From positions 29,253-93,252 of the forward strand of contig NZ_JALRNF010000023.1 in assembly GCF_030272895.1 (NCBI RefSeq): a stretch of DNA of 64,000 nt. The letters run 5' to 3'. Under the pieces are notes generated by a model. It was not told where the DNA came from, made no database searches, and was given only the letters and a program-made list of their open reading frames with translations. Source of the DNA: Pseudomonas sp. BGr12. GTDB lineage: Bacteria; Pseudomonadota; Gammaproteobacteria; Pseudomonadales; Pseudomonadaceae. The position numbers and the translations under genes are program-made. Shown in pieces: positions 53,469 to 64,000 of this stretch. Position 1 is the stretch's first letter. Every line of letters starts with the position of its first letter.

Positions 53469-54779
53469 TTATCCGCGCGCGGCGGCTATTTTGATCAGCT
53501 TGGCATAGTAGAAGCCGTCGTGGCCGCCTTCCTGGGCCAGCAACTGGCGGCCATGGGGCTGGCGCACGCCGGCCTGGGTCGCCAGGTCCAGCTCGCGGGC
53601 ACCCGGGGTGCGGGCCAGGAAGGCCTCGATGACTTCGGTGTTTTCCGTCGGCAGGCTCGAGCAGGTGGCATAGAGCAGGATGCCGCCGACTTCGAGGGTC
53701 GGCCACAAGGCATCGAGCAGTTCGCCCTGCAAGCTGGCCAGAGCCGGAATGTCGTCGGCCTGGCGGGTCATCTTGATGTCCGGGTGACGACGGATCACCC
53801 CGGTGGCCGAGCACGGCGCGTCGAGCAGGATGCGCTGGAAGCCCTTGCCGTCCCACCAGCTGGCGGTGTCGCGGGCGTCGCAGGCAATCAGCTGGGCATC
53901 GAGGCCGAGGCGGTCGAGGTTCTCCCGGACCCGGGTCAGGCGCTTGGCTTCCAGGTCGATGGCTACCACGGCGTCGAGTTGCGCCTGGGCTTCGAGCAGG
54001 TGGCAGGTCTTGCCGCCCGGTGCGCAGCAGGCGTCGAGCACGCGCTGGCCGGGGGCGAGGTCGAGCAGGTCGGCGGCCAGTTGCGCCGCTTCGTCCTGGA
54101 CGCTGATCCAGCCCTGCTCGAAGCCAGGCAGGTCGCGTACGTCACAGGCACCCGCGAGGACGATGCCATCGGCGCTGTACTGGCAGGCACTGGCTTCGAT
54201 GCCCGCCTCGCCCAGCAGGCCCAGATAGGTGTCACGACTGTGATGCCGGCGATTGACCCGCAGGATCATCGGCGGGTGCGCGTTGTTGGCCGCGCAAATA
54301 GCCTCCCACTGCTCAGGCCAGAATGCCTTGAGCGACTTCTGCAGCCAGCGCGGGTGGGCGGTACGCACCACCGGGTCGCGTTCCAGCTCGGCGAGGATGT
54401 CGTTGCTCTCGCGTTGCGCCCGGCGCAGCACGGCGTTGAGCAGCCCCTTGGCCCAGGGCTTTTTCAGCTTGTCGGCGCAGCCGACGGTTTCGCCGATGGC
54501 GGCATGGGCCGGGATGCGGGTGTAGAGCAACTGATACAGGCCGACCAGCAGCAAGGCTTCGACATCGCGGTCAGCGCTCTTGAACGGCTTTTGCAGCAGG
54601 CGCTCGGCCAGGGCCGACAGGCGTGGCTGCCAGCGCGCGGTGCCGAAGGCCAGGTCCTGGGTCAGGCCACGGTCGCGGGCTTCGACCTTGTCCAGCTGCG
54701 CAGGCAGCGAACTGTTCAGCGAGGCCTTGCCGCTGAGTACCGCCGCCAGGGCGCGGGCGGCCGCCAGACGTGGATTCAT
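53469..54779 (-). CDS. rsmB: 16S rRNA (cytosine(967)-C(5))-methyltransferase
   Basis: 436 residues from ATG 54779 ([15 protein letters not shown]), overlapping the fmt stop as ATGA. An NusB-like N-terminal domain (about 1-140) is followed by the SAM-dependent methyltransferase with [31 protein letters not shown] (motif IV Cys) and [11 protein letters not shown] (motif VI catalytic Cys). The def-fmt-rsmB-trkA order is the usual one. Confidence 0.97.
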   Translation of the reverse strand: MNPRLAAARALAAVLSGKASLNSSLPAQLDKVEARDRGLTQDLAFGTARWQPRLSALAERLLQKPFKSADRDVEALLLVGLYQLLYTRIPAHAAIGETVGCADKLKKPWAKGLLNAVLRRAQRESNDILAELERDPVVRTAHPRWLQKSLKAFWPEQWEAICAANNAHPPMILRVNRRHHSRDTYLGLLGEAGIEASACQYSADGIVLAGACDVRDLPGFEQGWISVQDEAAQLAADLLDLAPGQRVLDACCAPGGKTCHLLEAQAQLDAVVAIDLEAKRLTRVRENLDRLGLDAQLIACDARDTASWWDGKGFQRILLDAPCSATGVIRRHPDIKMTRQADDIPALASLQGELLDALWPTLEVGGILLYATCSSLPTENTEVIEAFLARTPGARELDLATQAGVRQPHGRQLLAQEGGHDGFYYAKLIKIAAARG

Positions 54780-55708
54780 TGACCGAGCACCGTACCAATG
54801 GCGAACTTCTCGCGGCGGCTGTTGAACAGGTCGCTGAAGTTCAGCGCCTTGCCACCGGGCAATTGCAGGCGGGTCAGGCACAGGGCCTGCTCGCCGCAGG
54901 CGACGATCAGGCCGTCCTTGCTGGCGGACAGGATCTCACCCGGCGTGCCGCTGCCTGTGGATAACGTCGCGGCTTGCACCTTCAGCACTTCGCCGTTCAG
55001 GCTGCTGTTGCAGATCAGCCAAGGGTTGAAGGCGCGGATCAGGCGCTCCAGCTCGACGGCCGGGCGGCTCCAGTCCAGGCGTGCTTCGTCCTTGTTCAGC
55101 TTGTGTGCATAAGTGGCCAGGCTGTCGTCCTGGATCTCGCCTTGCAGGGTGCCAGCGGCGAGGCCGGCCACGGCTTGCAGCACTGCCGGCGGGCCCATTT
55201 CGGCCAGGCGGTCGTGCAGGGTGCCGCCGGTGTCGGTGGCGCTGATCGGGGTGGATACCTTGAGCAGCATCGGGCCGGTATCGAGGCCGGCTTCCATGCG
55301 CATGACGGTCACGCCGCTTTCACGGTCGCCCGCCTCCACCGCGCGCTGGATCGGCGCGGCGCCGCGCCAGCGAGGCAGCAGCGAGGCATGGCTGTTGATG
55401 CAACCCAGGCGCGGGATATCCAGCACCGCTTGCGGCAGGATCAAGCCGTAGGCGACCACCACCATCAGGTCGGGGGCGAAGGCGGCCAGTTCGGCCTGGG
55501 CATCGGCATTGCGCAGGGTCGGCGGCTGCAGGACAGGGATGCCGTTATCCACAGCCAGTTGCTTGACGGCGCTGGGCATCAGCTTCTGGCCGCGCCCGGC
55601 CGGACGGTCCGGTTGGGTGTAGACGGCCACGACCTCGTAGGGGCTGTCGATCAGGGCCTTGAGGTGTTCGGCGGCAAACTCTGGGGTGCCTGCGAAGACA
55701 ATGCGCAT
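54776..55708 (-). CDS. fmt: Methionyl-tRNA formyltransferase
   Basis: 310 residues from ATG 55708 ([19 protein letters not shown]); an upstream frame is not conserved. It formylates initiator Met-tRNA using 10-formyltetrahydrofolate. [15 protein letters not shown] is the family signature with the catalytic region, and a C-terminal OB-like domain follows. It pairs functionally with def, upstream of it across a terminator. Confidence 0.97.
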   Translation of the reverse strand: MRIVFAGTPEFAAEHLKALIDSPYEVVAVYTQPDRPAGRGQKLMPSAVKQLAVDNGIPVLQPPTLRNADAQAELAAFAPDLMVVVAYGLILPQAVLDIPRLGCINSHASLLPRWRGAAPIQRAVEAGDRESGVTVMRMEAGLDTGPMLLKVSTPISATDTGGTLHDRLAEMGPPAVLQAVAGLAAGTLQGEIQDDSLATYAHKLNKDEARLDWSRPAVELERLIRAFNPWLICNSSLNGEVLKVQAATLSTGSGTPGEILSASKDGLIVACGEQALCLTRLQLPGGKALNFSDLFNSRREKFAIGTVLGQ

Positions 55709-55720
55709 GGAGTTCTCGCT

Positions 55721-55752
55721 AAAAAAGAAAAAGGCTTGCCGGAGCAAGCCTT
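55721..55752 (-). terminator. Terminator between def and fmt
   Basis: AAGGCTTGC (55731-55739) pairs with GCAAGCCTT (55744-55752), loop CGGA; on the minus strand it is followed by a T-rich tract. It may attenuate rather than fully block read-through, since fmt starts only 13 bases beyond. Confidence 0.75.
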
Positions 55753-55765
55753 CTGGATGAGGGGA

Positions 55766-56272
55766 TCAAGCTTGCTGGCGGTGCTGCTTTTCCAGTTTCT
55801 TCTTGATTCGGTCGCGTTTGAGCGTCGACAGGTAGTCAACGAACAGCTTGCCGTTGAGGTGATCGCATTCGTGCTGGATGCACACCGCCAGCAGGCCTTC
55901 GGCGATTTCTTCGAAGGGCTTGCCGTCGCGGTCCAGTGCCTTGATCTTGACCCGGGTCGGGCGATCGACGTTCTCGTAGAAGCCGGGCACCGACAGGCAG
56001 CCTTCCTGGTACTGGTCCATGTCGTCGGTAAGTTTTTCGAGCTCGGGGTTGATGAACACCCGTGGCTCGCTGCGGTCTTCGCTCAGGTCCATGACCACGA
56101 CGCGCTTGTGTACGTTGACCTGGGTGGCGGCGAGGCCGATGCCAGGGGCTTCGTACATGGTCTCAAACATGTCATCGACCAGCTGGCGGATGCTGTCGTC
56201 GACTTCCATCACCGGTTTGGCGAGGGTGCGAAGGCGCGGGTCCGGGAATTCGAGAATGTTCAGAATGGCCAT
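55766..56272 (-). CDS. def: Peptide deformylase
   Basis: 168 residues from ATG 56272 ([15 protein letters not shown]). It removes the formyl group from nascent proteins. The three conserved motifs are [17 protein letters not shown] and QHECDHLNG, giving the Fe(II) ligands Cys and two His. It is divergent from dprA. Confidence 0.97.
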   Translation of the reverse strand: MAILNILEFPDPRLRTLAKPVMEVDDSIRQLVDDMFETMYEAPGIGLAATQVNVHKRVVVMDLSEDRSEPRVFINPELEKLTDDMDQYQEGCLSVPGFYENVDRPTRVKIKALDRDGKPFEEIAEGLLAVCIQHECDHLNGKLFVDYLSTLKRDRIKKKLEKQHRQQA

Positions 56273-56492
56273 AAGCGTATGAGCTGCACTGTGCGATGAA
56301 ATACAAACATGAATACACATAATAAAGGGATTCGCCGGATTCGGCACCTGGCAAAGGTCAGCTAAGGTTTCAGACAGGCCCGAAAGGCTGCCGACCGGGG
56401 GCATTTTTCAACCGGTTGTCAAAGTATTATCAACAGAGTTATCCACAGCTTGTGCAGGGTGTGGGGTCTCTGCTCGATCAAGGATGATCGCC

Positions 56493-57599
56493 ATGTCGCA
56501 GTCCGCTCCCGGGTGCTGTTCGCCCGCCGAACTCGAGGCGCGTTTGCGCCTGCACCGCTTGCCGGCACTTGGCCCGCAACGCTTTCATAGACTTCTCCAG
56601 GCCTTTGGCAGCGCTTCGGCGGCCCTCAGCGCCCCAGCCGGTGCCTGGCGTGCACTGGATATCCCGTTTGCCAGTGCCGAGGCCCGTCGCAGTGCTGAAG
56701 TGCGTGAAGGCGCTGCGGCTGCATTGGCCTGGCTAGAGCGGCCCGACCAGCATGTGCTGATGTGGGACGACCCCGCCTACCCCGCTTTGCTGGCGGAAGT
56801 GGACGCCGCCCCGCCCCTGCTGTTCGTCGCCGGCAACCCGGCCCTGCTGGAAAAACCGCAGTTGGCAATCGTCGGCAGTCGCCGCGCTTCAAGGCCATCG
56901 CTGGACACCGCCGCGGCGTTTTCCAGAAGCCTTGCCCGCGGCGGTTTCGTGATTACCAGCGGCCTGGCCCTGGGGGTCGATGGCGCTGCCCATCAGGCGG
57001 CGCTGGATGTCGAAGGGGGTACCATCGGGGTGCTGGGCACAGGTCTGCAGAAACTTTATCCACAACGCCACCGGGCGCTGGCTGCGGCCATGATCGAGCG
57101 AGGCAGTGCCGTGGTTTCCGAATTTCCCCTGGATGCCGGGCCGGTGGCGGGCAACTTTCCCCGGCGCAATCGCATCATCAGCGGGCTGTCGCTGGGCGTG
57201 CTGGTGGTCGAGGCGAGCCTGGCCAGTGGTTCGCTGATCACCGCGCGCCTGGCGGCCGAACAAGGGCGTGAGGTCTATGCCATTCCGGGCTCGATCCATC
57301 ATCCGGGCTCCAGGGGCTGCCACCAGTTGATTCGCGACGGTGCATTGCTGGTGGAAAACGTCGAGCAGATCGTCGAAACCCTGCAAGGCTGGCAGTGTTT
57401 ACCGCCGTTGGCGAACGAGGAGCCTGCGCGGGGCCTGCATATACTGGAGACATTGCTGTTGGCCGCCCCCCATACCAGCGAGGGGCTGGCCGCCAGCAGC
57501 GGTTGGCCATTGCCCAGGGTGCTGGCGGCATTGACCGAGCTGGAGGTGGCAGGACGGGTCTGTAATGAAGCCGGGCGTTGGTTTGCCCGACCAGGCTAA
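56493..57599 (+). CDS. dprA: DNA processing protein DprA (Smf)
   Basis: 368 residues; I prefer ATG 56493 over one three codons earlier, because AAGGA is well spaced for it. DprA protects incoming single-stranded DNA and loads RecA. The Rossmann-like core has IVGSRRAS, SGLALGVDGAAH, GVLGTGLQKLYPQRH, FPRRNRIISGLS and VVEASLASGSLITA. A C-terminal winged-helix-like domain follows. It is located between def and tsaC as in many gammaproteobacteria. Confidence 0.95.
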   Translation: MSQSAPGCCSPAELEARLRLHRLPALGPQRFHRLLQAFGSASAALSAPAGAWRALDIPFASAEARRSAEVREGAAAALAWLERPDQHVLMWDDPAYPALLAEVDAAPPLLFVAGNPALLEKPQLAIVGSRRASRPSLDTAAAFSRSLARGGFVITSGLALGVDGAAHQAALDVEGGTIGVLGTGLQKLYPQRHRALAAAMIERGSAVVSEFPLDAGPVAGNFPRRNRIISGLSLGVLVVEASLASGSLITARLAAEQGREVYAIPGSIHHPGSRGCHQLIRDGALLVENVEQIVETLQGWQCLPPLANEEPARGLHILETLLLAAPHTSEGLAASSGWPLPRVLAALTELEVAGRVCNEAGRWFARPG

Positions 57600-57638
57600 G
57601 TACACTGCGGGTCAGCCTTAGAATGCGGAGAGAAAGCA

Positions 57639-58196
57639 ATGGTGAGCAGTTGGCGTGTGCAACAAGCCGCGCGTGAAATCCGGGCCGGTGCGGTGATTGC
57701 CTACCCAACCGAGGCCGTCTGGGGCCTGGGCTGTGACCCATGGAACGAGGAAGCGGTGGATCGCCTGCTGGCGATCAAGTCGCGCTCGGTGGACAAGGGC
57801 CTGATCCTGATCGCCGACAATATCCGCCAGTTCGACTTCCTGTTCGAGGATTTCCCCGAAACCTGGATCGATCGCATGAGCAGCACCTGGCCCGGGCCCA
57901 ACACCTGGCTGGTGCCGCACCAGAACATGCTGCCGGAATGGATCACCGGGGTGCACGACACCGTCGCCCTGCGGGTCAGCGACCATCCGGTGGTGCGTGA
58001 GCTGTGCTCGTTGGTCGGGCCGCTGGTATCGACCTCGGCTAACCCCCAGGGACGTCCTGCGGCCAAGTCGCGCCTGCGCGTCGAGCAGTATTTCCGTGGC
58101 CAGCTGGACCTGGTGCTGGGTGGCGCCCTGGGTGGGCGGCGCAATCCGAGTGTGATTCGCGACCTGGTGACCGGGGAAGTGGTTCGGGCTGGATGA
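57639..58196 (+). CDS. tsaC: L-threonylcarbamoyladenylate synthase TsaC
   Basis: 185-residue YrdC-type protein. It makes threonylcarbamoyl-AMP for t6A37 in tRNAs. [34 protein letters not shown] and [19 protein letters not shown] are conserved. ATG 57639 has GGAGAGAAAGC upstream. It lies 39 bases after dprA. Confidence 0.95.
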   Translation: MVSSWRVQQAAREIRAGAVIAYPTEAVWGLGCDPWNEEAVDRLLAIKSRSVDKGLILIADNIRQFDFLFEDFPETWIDRMSSTWPGPNTWLVPHQNMLPEWITGVHDTVALRVSDHPVVRELCSLVGPLVSTSANPQGRPAAKSRLRVEQYFRGQLDLVLGGALGGRRNPSVIRDLVTGEVVRAG

Positions 58197-58201
58197 CCCC
58201 T

Positions 58202-58266
58202 ATCGCGGGGCAAGCCCGCTCCCACAGGGACCATACCGGTCTGTGGCAGCGGGCTTGCCCCGCGAT
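58202..58266. repeat. REP palindrome pair
   Basis: Two inverted REP copies (ATCGCGGGGCAAGCCCGCTCC and GCAGCGGGCTTGCCCCGCGAT) between the converging tsaC and qor genes; same type as the pair at 51684-51749. Confidence 0.9.
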
Positions 58267-58281
58267 CGAATCAGCACCGAT

Positions 58282-59259
58282 TCAAGGCAGCAGCACCGTA
58301 GACCCCACCGTCCGCCGCGCCGACAGCTCGGTCTGCGCCTTGGCCGCCTCGCTCAGCGGATAACGCTGCTGGATATCCACCGTCAGTTTGCCGCTGGTAA
58401 TCATCGCGAACAGGTCGTCAGCCATCGCCTGGGTGTTGGCCGCCGAATTGGCGTAGCTGGCCAGGGTCGGGCGGGTGACGTACAGCGAGCCCTTCTGCGC
58501 CAGGATACCCAGGTTGACCCCGCTCACCGCGCCCGAGGCGTTGCCGAAGCTGACCATCAGGCCACGGGGCGCCAGGCAGTCCAGCGAGGTCAGCCAGGTG
58601 TCCTGGCCAACGCCGTCGTAGACCACCGGGCATTTCTTGCCGTCGGTCAGTTCCAGCACGCGCTGTGCCACATCTTCACGGCTGTAGTCGATGGTCGCCC
58701 AGGCTCCCAGTGCCTTGGCGCGTTCGGCTTTTTCCGCCGAACTGACCGTACCGATCAGCCTGGCGCCCAGGGCCTTGGCCCACTGACAGGCCAGCGAGCC
58801 GACACCGCCGGCGGCGGCGTGGAACAAAATGGTGTCGCCCGGCTGCACGGCATAGGTTTGTTTGAGCAGGTACTGCACGGTGAGGCCCTTGAGCATCACC
58901 GCCGCCGCCTGTTCGAAGCTGATGCTGTCGGGCAGCTTGACCAGGTTGGCCTCCGGCAGCACATGCACTTCGCTGTAGGCGCCCAGCGGACCGCCGGCGT
59001 AGGCGACGCGGTCACCGACCTTGAGCCGGCTCACCTGCGCACCGACCGCCTCGACCACCCCTGCCCCTTCGGTGCCCAGGCCCGAGGGCAAGGCCGGTGG
59101 CTGATACAGGCCGCTGCGAAAGTAGGTGTCGATGAAGTTCAGGCCGATGGCGTGGTTGCGTACACGCACCTGCTCCGGGCCGGGATCGGCAGGTTCGAAA
59201 TCGACCAGTTGCAGGACCTCCGGGCCCCCATGCTGGCTGAACTGGATACGCTTGGCCAT
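58282..59259 (-). CDS. qor: NADPH:quinone oxidoreductase, zinc-independent medium-chain family
   Basis: 325 residues from ATG 59259 (MAKRIQFSQHGGPEVLQ), with AGGAG at good distance; the GTG two codons upstream is too close to that site. The GroES-like N-terminal domain lacks the zinc-binding cysteines of alcohol dehydrogenases. The nucleotide-binding motif is AAAGGVGSLACQWAKALGA. It reduces quinones by one or two electrons using NADPH. It is divergent from hemF. Confidence 0.93.
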   Translation of the reverse strand: MAKRIQFSQHGGPEVLQLVDFEPADPGPEQVRVRNHAIGLNFIDTYFRSGLYQPPALPSGLGTEGAGVVEAVGAQVSRLKVGDRVAYAGGPLGAYSEVHVLPEANLVKLPDSISFEQAAAVMLKGLTVQYLLKQTYAVQPGDTILFHAAAGGVGSLACQWAKALGARLIGTVSSAEKAERAKALGAWATIDYSREDVAQRVLELTDGKKCPVVYDGVGQDTWLTSLDCLAPRGLMVSFGNASGAVSGVNLGILAQKGSLYVTRPTLASYANSAANTQAMADDLFAMITSGKLTVDIQQRYPLSEAAKAQTELSARRTVGSTVLLP

Positions 59260-59281
59260 CTGCACGCTCCTGTTGCGTTAG

Positions 59282-60316
<1,035 letters not shown>

Positions 60317-60371
60317 CCGCTCTGTGGATAACTTTGCCGGAGTGTCCGGCCCCGACCCAGGAACCGCGTGA

Positions 60372-61196
60372 ATGGACCAGTACGTTGTATTCGGCAACCC
60401 GATCGGCCATAGCAAGTCGCCGCTGATCCACCGCCTGTTTGCCGACCAGACCGGCCAGCAGCTGGAGTACAACACCTTGCTGGCACCGCTGGATGACTTT
60501 ACCGACTGCGCCCTGGGTTTTTTCAAGCAGGGCCAGGGCGCCAACGTCACCGTACCGTTCAAGGAAGAAGCCTATCGCCTGGTCGACAGCCTGACGCCAC
60601 GGGCCGAACGGGCCGGCGCGGTGAACACCCTGATCAAGCTGGCCGATGGCAGCCTGCAGGGTGACAACACCGACGGCGCCGGCCTGGTGCGCGACCTGAC
60701 CGTCAATGCCGGGGTGCAGCTCAGCGGCAAACGTATCCTGCTGCTGGGTGCTGGCGGTGCGGTACGCGGTGTGCTGGAACCGCTGCTGGCGCACAAGCCG
60801 GCATCGCTGGTGATCGCCAACCGTACGGTGGAAAAGGCCGAACGACTGGCCCATGAATTCGCTGACCTGGGCCCGGTGGCCGCCAGTGGCTTCGCCTGGC
60901 TCAAAGAGCCTGTCGACCTGATCATCAATGCCACCTCCGCCAGCCTGGCCGGCGAACTGCCGCCGATTTCCCCCAGCCTGATCGAGCCGGGCAAGACCGT
61001 GTGCTACGACATGATGTACGGCAAGGAGCCGACGCCGTTCTGCCGATGGGCCACCGAACACGGGGCTGCCCAGGTGCTGGACGGCCTGGGCATGCTCGCC
61101 GAGCAGGCCGCCGAAGCCTTCTGCATCTGGCGTGGCGTACGCCCGGACACCGGCCCGGTGCTGGACGAACTGCGTCGCCAGCTGGCCCGCGGCTAA
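60372..61196 (+). CDS. aroE: Shikimate dehydrogenase (NADP+)
   Basis: 274 residues. It reduces 3-dehydroshikimate in aromatic amino acid synthesis. The substrate-binding segments are [13 protein letters not shown] and [11 protein letters not shown] (catalytic Lys); the NADP motif is [17 protein letters not shown], with [12 protein letters not shown] downstream. Its stop overlaps the stop of the convergent SulP gene by 4 bases. Confidence 0.97.
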   Translation: MDQYVVFGNPIGHSKSPLIHRLFADQTGQQLEYNTLLAPLDDFTDCALGFFKQGQGANVTVPFKEEAYRLVDSLTPRAERAGAVNTLIKLADGSLQGDNTDGAGLVRDLTVNAGVQLSGKRILLLGAGGAVRGVLEPLLAHKPASLVIANRTVEKAERLAHEFADLGPVAASGFAWLKEPVDLIINATSASLAGELPPISPSLIEPGKTVCYDMMYGKEPTPFCRWATEHGAAQVLDGLGMLAEQAAEAFCIWRGVRPDTGPVLDELRRQLARG

Positions 61197-62764
61197 CCTT
61201 CGAAACGGATCGGGCAGTGCGCTGCCCCTTCCAGCTTGTGCAACTCCTCGATCACCTGTGGACGCGCCCGATGCAGCGTCAGGCTGCCGCCTGCCCGGCC
61301 CAGGCGGCGGGCTTCGCGGTGGAGCATGTCGACCCCGGAATAGTCGATGAAGTTGATCTGCCGGGCGTCGATCACCACGTCCGGACCCTGGCAGCGTTGC
61401 AGGCGCACCTGCAGGTAATGGCTGGCGCCAAAGAAGATCGAGCCCCCTACCCGCAGCACATCGGCATCGCCTTCGCGCGAATGCTGCACCCGTGGCCGTG
61501 AGGTGCGCTTGAGGTAGAAAAACAGCGAGGCCAGCACCCCGGCGTAGATGGCGGTCTGCAGCTCCAGCAGCAAGGTGGCCGTTGCGGTCAGGGCCATGAC
61601 CAGGAATTCCGCGCGGCTGACCCGGAACAGCGCGCGCATGGCCCGATGATCCACCAGGCCCCAGCAGATCAGCAGGATGCTGCCGGCCATGGCCGGGATG
61701 GGCAGGTGCGCTATCAATCCGGCGCCCGCCACCGCGAACAGCGCCACCCACAGGGCCGAGAACACACCGGCCAATGGCGAGCGGGCGCCAGCGTCATAAC
61801 TCAGGCCCGAACGGGTGAACGAGCCTGAAGACAGGTAGCCGGAGAACACGCTGCCGACCATGTTCGACAGCCCCTGGGCACGGATTTCCTGGTTGGCATC
61901 GATCAGTTGTTCCGAGCGCGACGACAGCGAGCGGGCAATCGACAGGCTGGTCACCAGGCCCAGCATGCCCACCGCCACGGCGCTGGGCAGCAGGCGCAGG
62001 ATCAGCTCCAGGTCCAGCAGCGGCAAGGGGCTCAAGGGCGGAAGCTGGCCGACGAAGCCGGGCACCAACTGCACATCAGCGAACCACCCCGGCAGCAGCC
62101 ACACCAGCAGGCTGGCCAGGGTCAGGGTGATCAACAGGCCGGGCCAGCGAGGGCGCAGCAGTTTCAGCAGGATGCCCAGCAGCAAGGTGCCAAGGCCCAG
62201 CAGCAGCGAAGGCCCGTCCACTTCACCGGCGTGCTCCAGCAGGCTTTCCAGGGTTTTCAGGGCCGTGGCCTGGCTGGGAAGGTCGAGCCCCAGCAGGTTC
62301 GGCAGTTGCCCCAGGGCAATCACCACGGCTGCGCCGAGGGTGAAGCCCAGTACCACCGAGTGGGAAACGAAGTTGACCAGCGCACCGAAGCGCAGCAGCC
62401 CCAGCAGCCACTGGAACACGCCGGCCAGGAAGGTCAGCAACAGCACCAGGGTGATGTAATCGTCACTGCCGCTGATGGCCAGGGGGCTGATGCTGGCGTA
62501 GAGCACGATGGAGATGGCCGCCGTCGGCCCGCAGATAAGATGCCAGGACGATCCCCACAAGCAGGCGATCAATACCGGCACGATCGCCGCATACAGGCCA
62601 TATTCGGCCGGAAGTCCGGCGATCAGGGCGTAGGCGATCGACTGTGGCAGGGCCAGGATGGCACCGCTCAGGCCCACCAGCAGGTCGCGGCGCACGCTGC
62701 CCCGGGTTTGCCGGGGTAGCCAGCTGAGGAACGGCAGCAAGGGGTGGCGGTCAGGCCGGGCCAT
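61193..62764 (-). CDS. SulP-family anion transporter with STAS domain
   Basis: 523 residues from ATG 62764. Transmembrane part of about 10-14 helices (about 25-400) with the family segment [22 protein letters not shown], then a C-terminal STAS domain (about 420-523; [19 protein letters not shown]). SulP proteins carry sulfate, bicarbonate, or dicarboxylates; the substrate is undetermined. Neighbours give no hint. The start is weakly marked by a GAGAG stretch. Confidence 0.9.
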   Translation of the reverse strand: MARPDRHPLLPFLSWLPRQTRGSVRRDLLVGLSGAILALPQSIAYALIAGLPAEYGLYAAIVPVLIACLWGSSWHLICGPTAAISIVLYASISPLAISGSDDYITLVLLLTFLAGVFQWLLGLLRFGALVNFVSHSVVLGFTLGAAVVIALGQLPNLLGLDLPSQATALKTLESLLEHAGEVDGPSLLLGLGTLLLGILLKLLRPRWPGLLITLTLASLLVWLLPGWFADVQLVPGFVGQLPPLSPLPLLDLELILRLLPSAVAVGMLGLVTSLSIARSLSSRSEQLIDANQEIRAQGLSNMVGSVFSGYLSSGSFTRSGLSYDAGARSPLAGVFSALWVALFAVAGAGLIAHLPIPAMAGSILLICWGLVDHRAMRALFRVSRAEFLVMALTATATLLLELQTAIYAGVLASLFFYLKRTSRPRVQHSREGDADVLRVGGSIFFGASHYLQVRLQRCQGPDVVIDARQINFIDYSGVDMLHREARRLGRAGGSLTLHRARPQVIEELHKLEGAAHCPIRFEG

Positions 62765-62846
62765 GGGCACTCTCTGGAGCAGGCGGAAGCTGCTCAGGGT
62801 GCGATTTCTGGCGGCTCAAGGCAAGTCCGGGCGCAGGTTGGGCGGG

Positions 62847-63464
62847 TCAGAACACGAAGTTCACATGCTCGCCCTGGTGCAGTTTCAGCTCCAGGCTATC
62901 GACCATGGCCGCGGCCACCCGGGCCAGGTGCTGCAAGGGTTCGGCCAGGCCGGGTTCGAGGTTGCCGTGGGTATGGTGGAAGTGCTCGATACCCAGCCCG
63001 GCGACTTCCTGGGGCGTATTGATCAGGGTCCAGTGCAAGGTGCTGCGTTGCAGCAGGTCGACGATCTGGTCGGCGCAGGCCTGTTGTTGTTCGCTGTGTC
63101 CTTCGCTGTGATCGAGCACGCTGAAATCGCCCACCAGCAACAGGCGGCGTATAGTCGTTCTGGAAAGACCGCTGATCAGGGCCTGCGACATCTGCAATTG
63201 GGTGGTGAAGTCGTCGGGCGCCAGTGCCGCCAGCAGGCAGATCACCGCCGAGCCGCCGGCCACGCTTTGTTCAGCCTGATCGGCCGTGCCCAGGCCGCCG
63301 ATCTTGAAGTGCAGTCCAGGGCGAGGTGCCTGCTTGTTGAGGTCGTCGACCACGGCGATCACTTCATGCTGGCGCTTGAGCAGCTCAGCCATCAGGGCGC
63401 TGCCCAGGCTGCTCGAACCACCGAGGATGACCAGCTTGAACACTGGAGTTTCGGCATTTTTCAT
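62847..63464 (-). CDS. NAD(P)-binding Rossmann-fold protein (NmrA/SDR-like), 205 aa
   Basis: The N-terminus VFKLVILGGSSSLGSALMAELLKRQHEV is a dinucleotide-binding fold with a GGSSSLG loop. A second strand-helix pattern contains TTIRRLLLVGDFSVLDH, and WTLINTPQE aligns with the end of extended SDR core domains. No catalytic YxxxK is evident, so it may be a regulator or a flavin/NADPH reductase of the NmrA type. It lies 82 bases before the SulP gene in the same direction. Confidence 0.7.
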   Translation of the reverse strand: MKNAETPVFKLVILGGSSSLGSALMAELLKRQHEVIAVVDDLNKQAPRPGLHFKIGGLGTADQAEQSVAGGSAVICLLAALAPDDFTTQLQMSQALISGLSRTTIRRLLLVGDFSVLDHSEGHSEQQQACADQIVDLLQRSTLHWTLINTPQEVAGLGIEHFHHTHGNLEPGLAEPLQHLARVAAAMVDSLELKLHQGEHVNFVF

Positions 63465-63542
63465 TCCGTCACTCCCACAGGTTGCGGGTGATCGTTGAAC
63501 CTCAGGTTATGATCGGGGTTCGTGGCAATCAAGGAGTTTTTC

Positions 63543-63878
63543 GTGCAGAGGATCAAGGGCTATCACGCTCACGTCTATTACGACGCCAGCACGCTGGAAC
63601 AGGCTCGGCAGCTGTGTGAAGAGGCTTCCAAGCTGTTTCCGGTGACCATGGGGCGCATGCACCAGAAACCGGTCGGGCCGCATCCGGACTGGAGCTGCCA
63701 GCTGGCGTTCGGGCCGGAGGTGGTAGGTGTGGTGTTGCCGTGGCTGGCGTTGTATCGCCGGGGGCTGGTGGTGTTCCTGCATCCGCTGACCGGGGATGAA
63801 CTGGCCGATCACCGCGATCATGCGATCTGGATGGGCGCGATCAGGCCGCTGGACCTGTCGATTTTCGAACAGGCCTGA
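63543..63878 (+). CDS. DOPA 4,5-dioxygenase family protein, 111 aa
   Basis: I chose GTG at 63543 because AAGGAG lies 6 bases upstream; an ATG at 63522 would put that site inside the gene. The protein begins with RIKGYHAHVYYD, the His-rich signature of this family, and contains MGRMHQKPVGPHPDWSCQLAF and VVFLHPLTGDELADHRDHAIWMG. These small cytosolic enzymes are related to extradiol dioxygenases; the bacterial substrate is usually unknown. It is the last gene before the damaged sequence end. Confidence 0.85.
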   Translation: MQRIKGYHAHVYYDASTLEQARQLCEEASKLFPVTMGRMHQKPVGPHPDWSCQLAFGPEVVGVVLPWLALYRRGLVVFLHPLTGDELADHRDHAIWMGAIRPLDLSIFEQA

Positions 63879-64000
63879 AAAGCAATCGCGGGGGCAACCC
63901 CCCCCCACAAAAAAAAAGAAGAGCGGGGGGTACCCCCCCAGAATAACCCAATTAAAAAAAACAATGGGCCCCCCCCCCCCCCCCAGGCCCCCCCCCCCCC
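63879..64000. other. Low-complexity terminal sequence, probable artefact
   Basis: Runs of C, G and A dominate, with up to 17 consecutive C. The first part (AATCGCGGGGGCAACCCCC) looks like a REP element with miscalled bases. I see no biological feature beyond that; it looks like a poor-quality contig end. Confidence 0.8.

Overview
The window is a piece of a Pseudomonas chromosome, most like the P. putida group, spanning the replication origin. This rests on the gene order rpmH-dnaA-dnaN-recF-gyrB, the block glmS-glmR-glmU-atp operon-parB-parA-rsmG-mnmG-mnmE-yidC-yidD-rnpA, two ParB sites of the Pseudomonas type (TGTTCCACGTGGAACA) inside recF, REP palindromes with a GCGGGCTTGCCCCGCG core, and an MvaT-family H-NS analogue. 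No database was searched; identities come from recognising the proteins.

Region 1 (1-9.5 kb) is an accessory island abutting the 3' end of glmS, the classic Tn7 attachment locus. It holds the cut end of an IS3-family element, a secreted 1379-residue M19-dipeptidase-like protein, a 77-bp IS-end palindrome, an MvaT-like gene whose expected start codon reads ACG, a 142-bp miniature element with 21-bp perfect inverted repeats, a small unknown gene, and a two-gene unit that looks like a copper amine oxidase split into an N-terminal part and a catalytic core. A TniQ/TnsD-type targeting protein follows, truncated exactly at an IS-type terminus, and then tandem repeats typical of a Tn7-like transposon end. 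I read it as a decayed Tn7-like island.

Region 2 (9.5-36.6 kb) is core genome. Running leftwards are glmU, glmR and glmS, the complete ATP synthase operon (atpIBEFHAGDC), chromosome partitioning genes (parA, parB), tRNA modification and membrane insertion genes, and rpmH. Running rightwards from oriC are dnaA, dnaN, recF and gyrB. There are two origin-like segments: the main one between rpmH and dnaA, and a second between mnmE and mnmG that shares an AT-rich plus DnaA-box module with the first.

Region 3 (36.6-41.2 kb) is a sulfide/persulfide oxidation unit: a FisR-like sigma54 activator with three cysteines in its sensor domain, divergent from persulfide dioxygenase, sulfide:quinone reductase and a TauE/SafE exporter. 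The spacer carries 10-bp-phased repeats and a -24/-12 promoter. Sulfide would be oxidised to persulfide, then to sulfite, which is exported.

Region 4 (41.2-45.6 kb) has a LysR regulator, a GMC-type FAD alcohol/choline dehydrogenase-like enzyme and an MHS-family transporter, probably a substrate uptake and oxidation unit. Region 5 (45.7-63.9 kb) is housekeeping: plsC, gmhB, glyS, glyQ, tag, a lipid A acyltransferase, a TPR protein, trkA, rsmB, fmt, def, dprA, tsaC, qor, hemF, aroE, a SulP transporter, a Rossmann protein and a DOPA-dioxygenase-like protein. The last ~120 bases are low-complexity homopolymer runs that look like sequence-end artefact.
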